64,000 bases of DNA, from the NCBI RefSeq assembly GCF_007859765.1, contig NZ_SIHJ01000001.1, positions 868,767-932,766 on the forward strand, written 5' to 3'. How positions within the stretch are numbered: the stretch's first letter is position 1; the number at the start of each line of letters is the position of its first letter. Position numbers and translations under genes: made by a program. The stretch is from Posidoniimonas corsicana. Lineage in GTDB: Bacteria; Planctomycetota; Planctomycetia; Pirellulales; Lacipirellulaceae. Positions 44,152 through 52,754 of the stretch are shown one piece after another. Below the pieces are notes generated by a model. The model worked only from the letters and a program-made list of their open reading frames with translations. It ran no database searches and had not been told where the DNA came from.

Positions 44152-45669
44152 CTAGTTGTTCAGGCCGATCAGCCCGAGGAAGCCCTGGATCAGCGGGCTC
44201 TGCAGCGTCAGCGACTCCTCCGCCGCCCACATGCTGCGGAGCAGGTCGGCCGCCATGATGGCCGATACCGCCATCAGCATGGCGCTGAGCCCGAGGAACG
44301 CGACAATCCACATCGGGAAGACCGCCTCCTGGGCGATGACCGGCGAGGCCTGGGCGCCGGGCACCCCCACCACGACGGCCGAGGCGTCGGTCAGGGCGAC
44401 CTCGTCGTCCTCGTCGCCGGGCTCTTCCACCGCGTCCAGCGCGATGATCTGCGAGCTGTCGTCCTCGTCCTCGTCGTCGCCGTCGTCCGAGGGCTGGAGG
44501 TTGAAGTCGGGGCTCGAGGCGAACGCGGTCGAGCCCTCCAGCGAGACCTCCGACGCGCTGCTGCCGATGGCGAGCGAGTCGCCGCTGCTGGCCAGCGAGT
44601 CGCCCAGGTCGAGCGAGGAGCCGATCGCCGAACCGCCCAGCGCGAAGGACTCGTCGTCCAGGGCCAGTCCGCTGTCGGACGGCTTGAGGTTGATGCCGCT
44701 GTCGCCGCCGGAGAGCGAGATGTCGTCGTCCGAGGAATCGAGCACCAGGTCGTCGGACCCGTCGGGCTGCAGGCCGGCGTCGGACGCGGCGAGGTCGAGC
44801 TCGAGCTCGTCGTCCTCGTCGGAAGCCAGCGAGAACGCGCTCGACTGGCCCGACTTGGCCTCGTGCACGCCGGTGTCGCCGGCTTTGGAGCCGGCGTCGT
44901 CGGAGGCCAGCTCCAGCGAGCTGCCGAGCCCGGACGGGTCGGCGGCGGCCTCTTTCTCTTGCTTGGCTTTGCTGGCGGCGGCCTGCGCGGCCGCGACGTC
45001 CTGCGCCTCGAGGATGCGGCTCGACTCGGCCTCGAGGTCGAACTCCAGCTCCTCCAGGTCCTCAAACTTGCTGGCGGCGGCCGACTTGGCGGCGCCCAGC
45101 AGGTCGTCGACGTCCTCGTCATCGGCCAGGCGGACGTCGCTCATGCCGGCGGCGTTGTCGGGGCTGGCCAGCAGCAGGTCGTCGTCGGAAGGCTCGTCGC
45201 GGAGCTGCGAGCGGCCGATGATGGTGCTGGGCGGGCGGTCGGGCGAGTCGCCCAGCTCGTCTTCGCTCAGCAGGATGGATTCGTTGTCGTCGTCCGCTTC
45301 GGCGGCCACGGTCGGCTCGTCGAGCATCTCCAGGTCCAGGTCGGAGGCCCCGGCCGAGGGCTCCTCCTTCTTGGCCGGCTCTTCGGTGACCTCGACGTCC
45401 AGGTCGCTGGCCGGCGCCAGGCTCAGCGAGCTGAGGCCGGTGCTCTCGTCGCTCTCCAGCGAGATCGATTCGCCAAGGTCGATGCCCGACGGGAGGTTGC
45501 CGCTCTTGATGTCCTCGCCGAGCGAGTCGATCTCTTCGGTGCGGAACTTCCAGCTCACGCCGTCGCGGTAGGCGCGGACAGCGCCCGACTCGCGGATCTC
45601 GTTGAGCTTGTCCTTGCTGATCCCGAGCTGCGTCGCGGCGTCGTCGAGTCCGATGAACTTGTTGGCCAT
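44152..45669 (-). CDS. Protein with N-terminal HTH (excisionase-like), long acidic low-complexity region and C-terminal membrane helices
   Basis: 505 residues. The first 60 residues are an excisionase/MerR-like helix-turn-helix (LDDAATQLGISKDKLNEIR, then WKFRTEEIDSL). Residues about 65-430 are a Ser/Asp/Glu-rich low-complexity chain with recurring SLDLGDS- and DSGIN-like phrases. A hydrophobic C-terminus (MWIVAFLGLSAMLMAVSAIM and GFLGLIGL) contains one or two membrane helices. The combination of a DNA- or ligand-binding head, a highly negative tether and a membrane anchor is seen in planctomycetes; it might connect DNA or a protein partner to the membrane. No function is assigned. Confidence 0.75.
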   Translation of the reverse strand: MANKFIGLDDAATQLGISKDKLNEIRESGAVRAYRDGVSWKFRTEEIDSLGEDIKSGNLPSGIDLGESISLESDESTGLSSLSLAPASDLDVEVTEEPAKKEEPSAGASDLDLEMLDEPTVAAEADDDNESILLSEDELGDSPDRPPSTIIGRSQLRDEPSDDDLLLASPDNAAGMSDVRLADDEDVDDLLGAAKSAAASKFEDLEELEFDLEAESSRILEAQDVAAAQAAASKAKQEKEAAADPSGLGSSLELASDDAGSKAGDTGVHEAKSGQSSAFSLASDEDDELELDLAASDAGLQPDGSDDLVLDSSDDDISLSGGDSGINLKPSDSGLALDDESFALGGSAIGSSLDLGDSLASSGDSLAIGSSASEVSLEGSTAFASSPDFNLQPSDDGDDEDEDDSSQIIALDAVEEPGDEDDEVALTDASAVVVGVPGAQASPVIAQEAVFPMWIVAFLGLSAMLMAVSAIMAADLLRSMWAAEESLTLQSPLIQGFLGLIGLNN

Positions 45670-45742
45670 GGCGTTGTGTCGTCCCCCACCCTAGGGCGAG
45701 GCTCCAGACGCCACCGCGGCTCCTCCGCGTCGGCGTCGGTTC

Positions 45743-46132
45743 TCATTGAGTTCCTAAACTCTTAAGCCCACTACGCACTTCCTCAGGCAGCGGCAGCTCA
45801 GTGTCGTACTGCGGCATCTGCAGGTCCCAAGTCACGTTCCTCACGCTCTTCAGGGCCAGCTTACCACTGTGCGGGTCGATGTGATAAACAGCCAACACCG
45901 CACGCTTGGTGTCCGCCACGACAACCGTGTGCGGCCGGCCCTCCTGCTGGATCACGTGCGTGACCAAGCCGGGCGCCGGCGCCGGCGCCGCGCCGAACTG
46001 CCCAGCGGCTCCCTGGCCAGCAGCGATTGGCTGCCCGGCGGCGGGAGATTGGGCGCTCAGCCATTCGCTGCCCCACGCGACTGCAAGCAGGCAGGGGATG
46101 GCGATCAGCAGCACACGGACTGTTCCGGTCAT
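45743..46132 (-). CDS. Small exported protein of unknown function
   Basis: 129 residues with a signal peptide (RVLLIAIPCLLAVAWG) and an Ala/Gly/Pro-rich linker (about 30-55). The C-terminal domain reads VVVADTKRAVLAVYHIDPHSG then NVTWDLQMPQYD, a small beta-rich fold that resembles no enzyme I know. Upstream of the HTH protein by 73 nt on the same strand. Confidence 0.72.
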   Translation of the reverse strand: MTGTVRVLLIAIPCLLAVAWGSEWLSAQSPAAGQPIAAGQGAAGQFGAAPAPAPGLVTHVIQQEGRPHTVVVADTKRAVLAVYHIDPHSGKLALKSVRNVTWDLQMPQYDTELPLPEEVRSGLKSLGTQ

Positions 46133-46398
46133 CTTGTCGGCTCCTCGGGTTGGCCACGACCCACCCGCTGGGGGGCCGTAGAACGAGTCCAGTAAGAACC
46201 GACAGGCGTAACCTCATTCTAAAAGGGCGCCCAACCGATTCAAGCTAAATCCTCTACCGCCAGGCAGTTGAGGCGAACCGTGCAAACCGCGCCACGCGCG
46301 CATCCCGGCCCAGCGGAGGCCCGGAATCTAGCCGCTACCCCGCTCGGCAGCCAGACCGCCCGCTTGCGGTGTGGTCGCCGCCCGCTAGGCTGGGCGGC

Positions 46399-47244
46399 AT
46401 GAGCAGCCCGACCGCCGATTCGCCCGAAACCGCCCGCCGCCTCGCGACCGCGGTCGCCATCGCCCTGGAAGCGGGCGCCGAAACGCTTAAACTATTTCGT
46501 AAAAAAGACTTACAAGTCGACCGCAAGGACGACAGCTCGCCCGTCACGGCGGCCGACCGCGCGTCCGAGACGCTGCTCCGCGAGCGGATCGCCGACGCCT
46601 ACCCCGACGACGGCATCCTCGGGGAGGAGTTCGGCGAGACGCCCGGCGACTCCCCGTACCGCTGGATCCTCGACCCGATCGACGGCACCAAGTCGTTTAT
46701 CCACGGGTCGCCGCTCTACACCACCCTGGTCGCGGTGACCTACACCCCGCCGGGCCAGCCGCGGGAGACCGCCGAAGAGCCCCTGATCGGCGTCATCCAC
46801 TCGCCCGCGACCGACGAGACCGCCTACGCCGCCACCGGCGGCGGCTGCTGGTACCGCAGCGGCGACGAAGAGCCGGTCCGCACCCAGGTTTCGTCGACCA
46901 AGTCACTCAGCGAGTCGCTCCTGCTGACCACCGACGTGGCGGCCATCGCCAGGGAACGCACGCCCGAGGCGCTCGACGCCTACCTCGACCTGATGCACGC
47001 CTGCCGGCTGAACCGCACCTGGGGCGACGCCTACGGCTACCTGATGGTGGCCACCGGCCGGGCCGAGGTGATGATCGACCCCAAGCTCAGCCTGTGGGAC
47101 GCGGCCGCCCTCAAACCGGTCATCGAAGAGGCCGGCGGCGTGTTCTGCGACTGGCAGGGGGTTCCGACCGTACACACGGGCGATGGCGTCGCCACGAACG
47201 GCCAGATCACTGAGCAGGTACTACGCTACACACGGGGCAAGTAG
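46399..47244 (+). CDS. Inositol monophosphatase family protein, probable histidinol-phosphatase
   Basis: 281 residues from the ATG at 46399. Metal-binding motifs are intact: GEEFGETPG, LDPIDGTKSFIHG and LSLWDAAALKPVIEEAGG. The SFIHGSPLYTTLVA sequence after the DPIDGT box is closest to the HisN (histidinol-phosphate phosphatase) subgroup rather than true inositol monophosphatase or CysQ. Mg2+-dependent phosphomonoesterase; the histidine-pathway role is an inference from subgroup motifs. Confidence 0.85.
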   Translation: MSSPTADSPETARRLATAVAIALEAGAETLKLFRKKDLQVDRKDDSSPVTAADRASETLLRERIADAYPDDGILGEEFGETPGDSPYRWILDPIDGTKSFIHGSPLYTTLVAVTYTPPGQPRETAEEPLIGVIHSPATDETAYAATGGGCWYRSGDEEPVRTQVSSTKSLSESLLLTTDVAAIARERTPEALDAYLDLMHACRLNRTWGDAYGYLMVATGRAEVMIDPKLSLWDAAALKPVIEEAGGVFCDWQGVPTVHTGDGVATNGQITEQVLRYTRGK

Positions 47245-47830
47245 GCCCGCCGTTCCGCCACGGTGAGAGTTGAGGGCAGGCTTCGCTGAGGAAGTCTTGG
47301 CCCGCAGAATCGGGCGGCGAGGCCGGCTTTGTTGCTGAAACCGGCTACTCAGCGCGGTCTAATACGGGGTGCACTGGTCTAGAACCGATACCGTCTGGGT
47401 CCACCTGGAGGCCCGGAGTTCTGTCCCCTTTGGTCCCTAATGGCGTGTTAGAGCGGACAAAAGTCGGCGAGCAAAACCGCCGAGCCAACCGCCAAACGCT
47501 GCTATACAAGCGTGAAACCATCCGGGGGGCCTCCCGTGGGGCCCGACTTTTGTCCCTAAGGATCGATTGCGCAGGAGCGGACAAAAGTAGCGAGCTGCCG
47601 AGCGGTCGCTGGACCGGGCCGTCGCGGCCGATCGCCGTAAGCCGGCTCGCCATTGTGGCTTCCGCAGAATTGGCTATATTGGCGGACTTCGGATCGCCCG
47701 AAGCAAAGCGACACACACGAGTTAGACCCGAGTCGGCTAAGATCTGACTTGCCTTCGTGCTCCGTTTTGCTGGTGCAGGCGCCGGATGAAGGTTCGTTCT
47801 CAGACGCGATAAATCAGAGGAGCGGAGCAG
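47245..47830. other. Non-coding region upstream of rpmB
   Basis: 586 nt with no convincing gene. It includes the motif cluster described next, an 11-mer GCTATACAAGC (47501-47511) resembling an extended -10 box, and a GGGGGGCCTCCCGTGGGGCCC inverted-repeat-rich segment near 47526. The rpmB ribosome site AGAGGAG is at about 47815. Confidence 0.5.
47455..47586. repeat. GGACAAAA inverted-repeat cluster upstream of rpmB
   Basis: GGACAAAAGTCGG (47455-47467) and its exact complement CCGACTTTTGTCC (47543-47555) form a 13-bp inverted repeat 75 nt apart; a third copy, AGCGGACAAAAGTAGCGAG, is at 47577-47595. The core octamer matches the cluster at 33487-33627. Confidence 0.7.
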
Positions 47831-48094
47831 ATGGCTCGCCAGTGCGAAATCTGTGAGAAGCAGGCCCAGATGGGCAACCAGGTCACGACCCGCGGTAAGA
47901 AGAAGTACCTGGGCGGCGTCGGCACCAAGATCACCGGCATCACCCGCCGCAAGTTCAAGCCCAACCTGCAGCGGGTCAAGGTGACCGGCGCGGACGGCCA
48001 GAACCGCCACGCGCTGGTGTGCGTGCAGTGCATCCGCAACGGCGCGGTCAAGAAGGTCGTCCGCCAGGCGCCGTTTGTGGTGCCGAGCAAGTAG
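47831..48094 (+). CDS. rpmB: Large ribosomal subunit protein bL28, zinc-binding form
   Basis: 87 residues. MARQCEICEKQ and VCVQCIRNG supply two CxxC pairs, so this is the zinc-binding (C+) paralogue. KKKYLGGVGTKITG and RRKFKPNLQ are family-typical. A strong ribosome site AGAGGAG precedes the start. It is followed 35 nt later by gatC. Confidence 0.97.
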   Translation: MARQCEICEKQAQMGNQVTTRGKKKYLGGVGTKITGITRRKFKPNLQRVKVTGADGQNRHALVCVQCIRNGAVKKVVRQAPFVVPSK

Positions 48095-48129
48095 CTTCGC
48101 GTCCGGCCACCCAATAGCTGAGACCGCGG

Positions 48130-48420
48130 ATGTCGATATCACGCGCCGACGTTGAAAAGGTTGCGCTGCTCGCCCGGTTGACCCTGACCGAGGACGAGGC
48201 GCAGCAGATGACGCGCCAGCTAAACGACATCGTCACCTACGTTGACCACCTCTCGGAGGTGGACACCGAGGGCGTCGAGCCGATGGCGCACGCCGTGGAG
48301 GTGCACAACGTGCTCCGCCCCGATGTGGTGCGCGACAGCCTGCCCCGCGACCAGGCGCTGGCCAACGCCCCCAAGCACTCGGGCGTCGGGTACCTGGTTC
48401 CGGCAGTCCTGGGCGACTGA
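48130..48420 (+). CDS. gatC: Aspartyl/glutamyl-tRNA amidotransferase subunit C
   Basis: 96 residues, helical. ISRADVEKVALLARLTLTED and the C-terminal NAPKHSGVGYLVPAVLG identify GatC, which wraps around GatA and GatB. First of the gatCAB trio in canonical order. Confidence 0.96.
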   Translation: MSISRADVEKVALLARLTLTEDEAQQMTRQLNDIVTYVDHLSEVDTEGVEPMAHAVEVHNVLRPDVVRDSLPRDQALANAPKHSGVGYLVPAVLGD

Positions 48421-48516
48421 CCCGCGGATTGGTCCTCCCCACGCAACAGTTCAGCCGCACCGCCGGGCCCGCCGCCGCCCCCCAGGCCTCTTTCAGACAC
48501 CAACCCTCCGCCGGGC

Positions 48517-50055
48517 ATGACCCTCGTTGAATCATCCGCCGCCGAATTGCTCGGGCAGCTAGGCGCGGGCGAGACCTCCTCCCGCGAGATCACCCAGGCC
48601 TGCCTGGACCGCACCGAGTCCCACGACGCCCAGGTCGGCGCGTTCCTGCGGGTCGACGCCGACGCCGCACTGGCGCAGGCGGACGCGATCGACAAACGCC
48701 GCGCCGCCGGCGAGACGCTCGGCCCGCTGGCCGGACTGCCGGTCGCCGTGAAGGACCTGCTGTGCCAGCAGGGCGAGCCGACCACCTGCGCGTCGCGGAT
48801 GCTGGAGAACTTCCGCCCGCCGTACGACTCCACCGTGGTCGCCAAGCTGCGTGAGGCCGACGCGGTGCTGCTGGGCCGCACCAACATGGACGAGTTCGCC
48901 ATGGGCGGCTCGACCGAGAACTCGGCGTTCCAGCCGACCCGCAACCCGTGGGACCTGAAGCGTTCGCCCGGCGGTTCGAGCGGCGGCGCCGCGGCGTGCG
49001 TGGCCGCCGGCATGGCGCCGCTGTCGATCGGCACCGACACCGGCGGCTCCATCCGGCAGCCGTCGGCGTTCTGCGGCGTGGTGGGCATGAAGCCGACCTA
49101 CGGCCGGGTCAGCCGGTTCGGGCTTGTGGCGTTCGCCAGCAGCCTCGACCAGGTCGGCCCGATCGCCGGCAGCGTGACCGACACCGCTTTGCTGCTGGAC
49201 GCGATCGCGGGGCACTGCGAGCGGGACTCCACCTCGCTGGACGTCGCCAAGCCGAACTACCTTCAAGACATCGACAAGCCGCTCGACGGGCTCCGCCTGG
49301 GCGTGGTGACCGAGCACTTCGGCAAGGGGCTCGACCCCGAGGTCGAGAGCGCCGTCCGCGCCGCCATCGCCGCGTACGAAGGGCAGGGCGCCGAGATTGT
49401 CGAGCTGTCGCTGCCGCACAGCAAGCACGCCGTGGCGACCTACTACGTCATCGCCCCGTGCGAGGCGTCCAGCAACCTGGCCCGCTACGACGGCGCCCAC
49501 TACGGCTACCGCACCGAAGAACGGGCGATGCTCGCCCAGCTGCAGGCCGATCGCAAAGCGGCCCAGGAGGCCGGCGACGAACAGGCCCTGGACGACATCG
49601 ACACCGCGCTGGTGCGGATGTACCGCCAGAGCCGCTCGGAGGCGATCGGCCCGGAGGTCAAACGCCGCATAATGCTCGGCGCGTACGCCCTCAGCGCCGG
49701 CTACTACGACGCGTACTACCTCAAGGCGCTCAAGGTGCGGCGGCTAATCCGCCAGGACTTCGACCAGGCGTTCGAGAAGGTCGACCTGATCATCGGCCCC
49801 ACCACCGCCGCCCCCGCGCCCGAGCTTGGCCAATTCGACAACGACCCGCTCGGCATGTACCTGCTGGACCTGTACACCGTCAGCGCCAACCTGGCGGGCC
49901 TGCCGGCGATGAGCCTGCCGTGCGGCCAGAGCAAGTCCGGCCTGCCGATCGGCCTGCAGCTGCACGCCCCACCGCTGGAAGAGGCCCGCCTGCTGCGCGC
50001 CGCGCGGATGTTCGAGCAGAGCGGCGCCTGGGAAACCAAGCGATGCGAACTGTGA
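48517..50055 (+). CDS. gatA: Aspartyl/glutamyl-tRNA amidotransferase subunit A
   Basis: 512 residues, amidase-signature family. The catalytic Lys is in LPVAVKDLLCQ, the two serines in SPGGSSGGAAA and GTDTGGSIRQP, giving the Ser-cisSer-Lys triad. It releases ammonia from glutamine for GatB, allowing Gln-tRNA and/or Asn-tRNA to be made by transamidation. Intact and of normal length. Confidence 0.97.
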   Translation: MTLVESSAAELLGQLGAGETSSREITQACLDRTESHDAQVGAFLRVDADAALAQADAIDKRRAAGETLGPLAGLPVAVKDLLCQQGEPTTCASRMLENFRPPYDSTVVAKLREADAVLLGRTNMDEFAMGGSTENSAFQPTRNPWDLKRSPGGSSGGAAACVAAGMAPLSIGTDTGGSIRQPSAFCGVVGMKPTYGRVSRFGLVAFASSLDQVGPIAGSVTDTALLLDAIAGHCERDSTSLDVAKPNYLQDIDKPLDGLRLGVVTEHFGKGLDPEVESAVRAAIAAYEGQGAEIVELSLPHSKHAVATYYVIAPCEASSNLARYDGAHYGYRTEERAMLAQLQADRKAAQEAGDEQALDDIDTALVRMYRQSRSEAIGPEVKRRIMLGAYALSAGYYDAYYLKALKVRRLIRQDFDQAFEKVDLIIGPTTAAPAPELGQFDNDPLGMYLLDLYTVSANLAGLPAMSLPCGQSKSGLPIGLQLHAPPLEEARLLRAARMFEQSGAWETKRCEL

Positions 50056-50153
50056 GTTGACCCACCCCAGGCGGGGTGGGCTAGCAGGGCTAGCAGCCAG
50101 GAATACAGAGCGACACCGCCAATTTCCAACCGCCAATCTCCAACCGCTTCCCC

Positions 50154-51629
50154 ATGTACACCACCGTCATCGGCCTGGAAGTCCACGTGCAGCTCGCTAC
50201 CAAGAGCAAGCTGTTCTGCGGCTGCAGCACGGCCTACGGCGCCGAGCCCAACACGCAGACCTGCCCGGTCTGCATCGGCATGCCGGGCTCGCTGCCGGTG
50301 ATGAACGAAGAGGCGGTCGCCCTCGCCATCGAGACCGGCCTGGCGCTCAACCTGCAGATCGCCGGCTTCACCAAGTGGGACCGCAAGCAGTACTTCTACC
50401 CCGACCTGCCCAAGGGCTACCAGATCAGCCAGTACGACCTGCCGATCACGCACGACGGCTGGCTGGAGATCGAGGACCCCAAGGGCGCCTTCGAGCCGAA
50501 AAAGGTCCGCATCCTCCGCGCCCACCTGGAAGAGGACGCGGGCAAGAGCCTGCACGACGAGGCGGCCGGCAAGGGCGACACGCTCATCGACCTCAACCGC
50601 ACCGGCACGCCACTCTTGGAGATTGTCAGCGAGCCCGACCTCCGCAGCGCCGCCGAGGCCAAGGCCTACCTGACCGAACTGCGGCTGCTGCTCACCTACC
50701 TGGGCGTGTCGGACTGCAACATGCAGGAGGGCAGCCTGCGGGTGGACGCCAACGTCAACCTGCACATCCCATCCGACGACCCCGACGCCAAGGACGGCAA
50801 GATCGCCACGCCGATCGTCGAGATCAAGAACATGAACAGCTTCCGCGCGGTGGAGCGGGCCATCGAGTACGAGGCCGAGCGCCAGCACCGCGAGTGGAAG
50901 GAAACCGGCCGGCGGCTCGGCCAATCGCCCAAGCAGACCCGCGGCTGGGACGACGCCGCCGGCGTGACCCGCGCCCAGCGGAGCAAAGAAGAGTCGAGCG
51001 ACTACCGCTACTTCCCCGACCCCGACCTGGCGCCGGTGGCGATCACCGCGGCCGAGGTCGACAAGGTCCGCGAGCGGCTGATCGAGCTGCCCGCCGCGAT
51101 CCGCCAGCGGCTGGTCGCGGACTACGGCCTGTCGCTGTACGACGCCGACGTTATCGTCAACCAGGGCCGGCCCACGGTCGACTACTACCTGACCGTGGCG
51201 GACCAGTCCGGCGACAACAAGCTGGCGGCCAACTGGCTCACGCAGGACGTGCTCCGCACGCTCAAGAGCCAAGAGATCGGCATCGAGCAGTTCGCGATCC
51301 CGGCCGACCGCCTGGCCGGCTTCGTGAAGAAGGTCTCTGCGGGCGACCTGCCGAGTTCCCGCGCGCGGGAGGTGTTCGACGCGATGCTCGACTCCGGCGC
51401 CGACGCCGACGCCGCGATGGAGTCGCTCGGCATCACCCAGGTCGACGACTCGGAGATCGACGCGCTCTGCCAGGAGCTGCTCGCCGCCAACCCGAAGGTG
51501 GTGGCCGACGTGCAGGGCGGCAAGCAGCAGGCGATCGGCGCCCTGATCGGCCAGGCGAAGAAGAAGAACCCCAACATCGACCCCGGCAAGTTCCGCCAGA
51601 CCTGCCTGGAGCTGATCGCCAAAGGCTGA
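50154..51629 (+). CDS. gatB: Aspartyl/glutamyl-tRNA amidotransferase subunit B
   Basis: 491 residues. TVIGLEVHVQLATKSKLFC opens the kinase-like catalytic cradle; PDLPKGYQISQYD and LIDLNRTGTPLLEIVSEPD are family hallmarks, with the helical tail ending KNPNIDPGKFRQTCLEL. It activates the misacylated tRNA with ATP and uses ammonia tunnelled from GatA. Complete and ending 6 nt before thiO. Confidence 0.97.
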   Translation: MYTTVIGLEVHVQLATKSKLFCGCSTAYGAEPNTQTCPVCIGMPGSLPVMNEEAVALAIETGLALNLQIAGFTKWDRKQYFYPDLPKGYQISQYDLPITHDGWLEIEDPKGAFEPKKVRILRAHLEEDAGKSLHDEAAGKGDTLIDLNRTGTPLLEIVSEPDLRSAAEAKAYLTELRLLLTYLGVSDCNMQEGSLRVDANVNLHIPSDDPDAKDGKIATPIVEIKNMNSFRAVERAIEYEAERQHREWKETGRRLGQSPKQTRGWDDAAGVTRAQRSKEESSDYRYFPDPDLAPVAITAAEVDKVRERLIELPAAIRQRLVADYGLSLYDADVIVNQGRPTVDYYLTVADQSGDNKLAANWLTQDVLRTLKSQEIGIEQFAIPADRLAGFVKKVSAGDLPSSRAREVFDAMLDSGADADAAMESLGITQVDDSEIDALCQELLAANPKVVADVQGGKQQAIGALIGQAKKKNPNIDPGKFRQTCLELIAKG

Positions 51630-51635
51630 CCCCAA

Positions 51636-52754
51636 GTGCCCGCGCGCCCCCAGAGCTGCGATGTCGCTGTTGTTGGCGCCGGCATTATTGGGCTGACGAT
51701 CGCCGAGGAGCTGCTCTCACGCGGGCTCAGTGTCACGGTCGTCGACCGCCAGTCCGCCGGCCGCGAGGCGTCGTGGGCAGGGGCCGGCATCCTGCCGCCG
51801 GGGTCGCGTTACTCCGATCACCCGGCGCTGGAGGAGCTGGCCGCGCACTCGTTCCGACTTAACGCCGAGCTGTCGCAGCGGCTGCGCGAACTCACCAGCC
51901 TGGACGACGGCTTCTGGCGGTGCGGCGCGGTCTACTTCGCCAGCACGCCCGAGCAGCAGCGCAAGTTCGGCGACCTGTTCGCCCGCTGGCGGTCCCGCGA
52001 CATCCGCGTCGACGCGGTGGGCGAGGCCGACCTCGCCGAACTCGCGCCGTACGCGTCGGACAGGCTGAAGCAACTGGCCGCCGCCGGGCAGGCGTTCCAC
52101 GTGCCCGCCGAGGCCCAGGCCCGCAACCCGCGGCGGCTGCGGGCGATTGTCGCGCTGTGCGAGTCGTGGGGCGGGCGGCTCATCGAGCACGACGAGGTGA
52201 CTTCGGTCGACGAGGCGCCCCAGCAGGTGACCCTCCGCCTGGCGTCGGGCGCGGTGATCAACGCGGGCCGGGCGGTCATCGCCAGCGGCGCGTGGGCGTC
52301 GCGGTTCCTGCCGGCGGCGGGGTCGGCCGCGCACGTGCGGCCCGTGCGTGGTCAGATGCTGCTGCTGGAAGGCGACCACGCCCTCGCCAACAACCTGCAC
52401 GTCGACTCACTTTACCTCGCGCCCCGGCGGGACGGCCGGGTGCTGGCCGGCGCGACCGTCGAGGAGGCCGCGTTCGACAAGTCGAACACCGCCGAGGGGT
52501 GCGCGACGCTGCTGGACTTCGTGCGGGGCAGCGGCCTGGGCGGGCTGCGGCTGGTGCGATGCTGGGCCGGTCTGCGTCCCGCGACCCCCGACGAGCTGCC
52601 GCTGATCGGTCCTGCGTCGGATCGCGTGTACATTGCGGCGGGGCACTACCGGGCGGGTTTGCAATTCGCCTGCGCGACTGCGATGCTGATCCGAGAGATG
52701 ATGCTCGGCCAACCGCCGTCCATGGACGCTACGCCTTTTCGGATCGATCGATGA
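51636..52754 (+). CDS. thiO: Glycine oxidase ThiO (FAD-dependent)
   Basis: 372 residues from the GTG at 51636. The dinucleotide-binding motif is CDVAVVGAGIIGLTIAEEL; REASWAGAGILPP and the C-terminal GHYRAGLQFACATA are typical of ThiO. It oxidises glycine to dehydroglycine for the thiazole part of thiamine. No other thi gene is near, so the pathway link is by homology. It overlaps the LarA-family gene by 4 nt (ATGA). Confidence 0.88.
   Translation: MPARPQSCDVAVVGAGIIGLTIAEELLSRGLSVTVVDRQSAGREASWAGAGILPPGSRYSDHPALEELAAHSFRLNAELSQRLRELTSLDDGFWRCGAVYFASTPEQQRKFGDLFARWRSRDIRVDAVGEADLAELAPYASDRLKQLAAAGQAFHVPAEAQARNPRRLRAIVALCESWGGRLIEHDEVTSVDEAPQQVTLRLASGAVINAGRAVIASGAWASRFLPAAGSAAHVRPVRGQMLLLEGDHALANNLHVDSLYLAPRRDGRVLAGATVEEAAFDKSNTAEGCATLLDFVRGSGLGGLRLVRCWAGLRPATPDELPLIGPASDRVYIAAGHYRAGLQFACATAMLIREMMLGQPPSMDATPFRIDR

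Noticed and set aside
44156-45571. A 471-residue Ser-rich frame on the plus strand
   Set aside because: It is the antisense shadow of the acidic low-complexity region of the HTH/membrane protein, whose Asp/Ser/Leu codons leave the opposite strand open.
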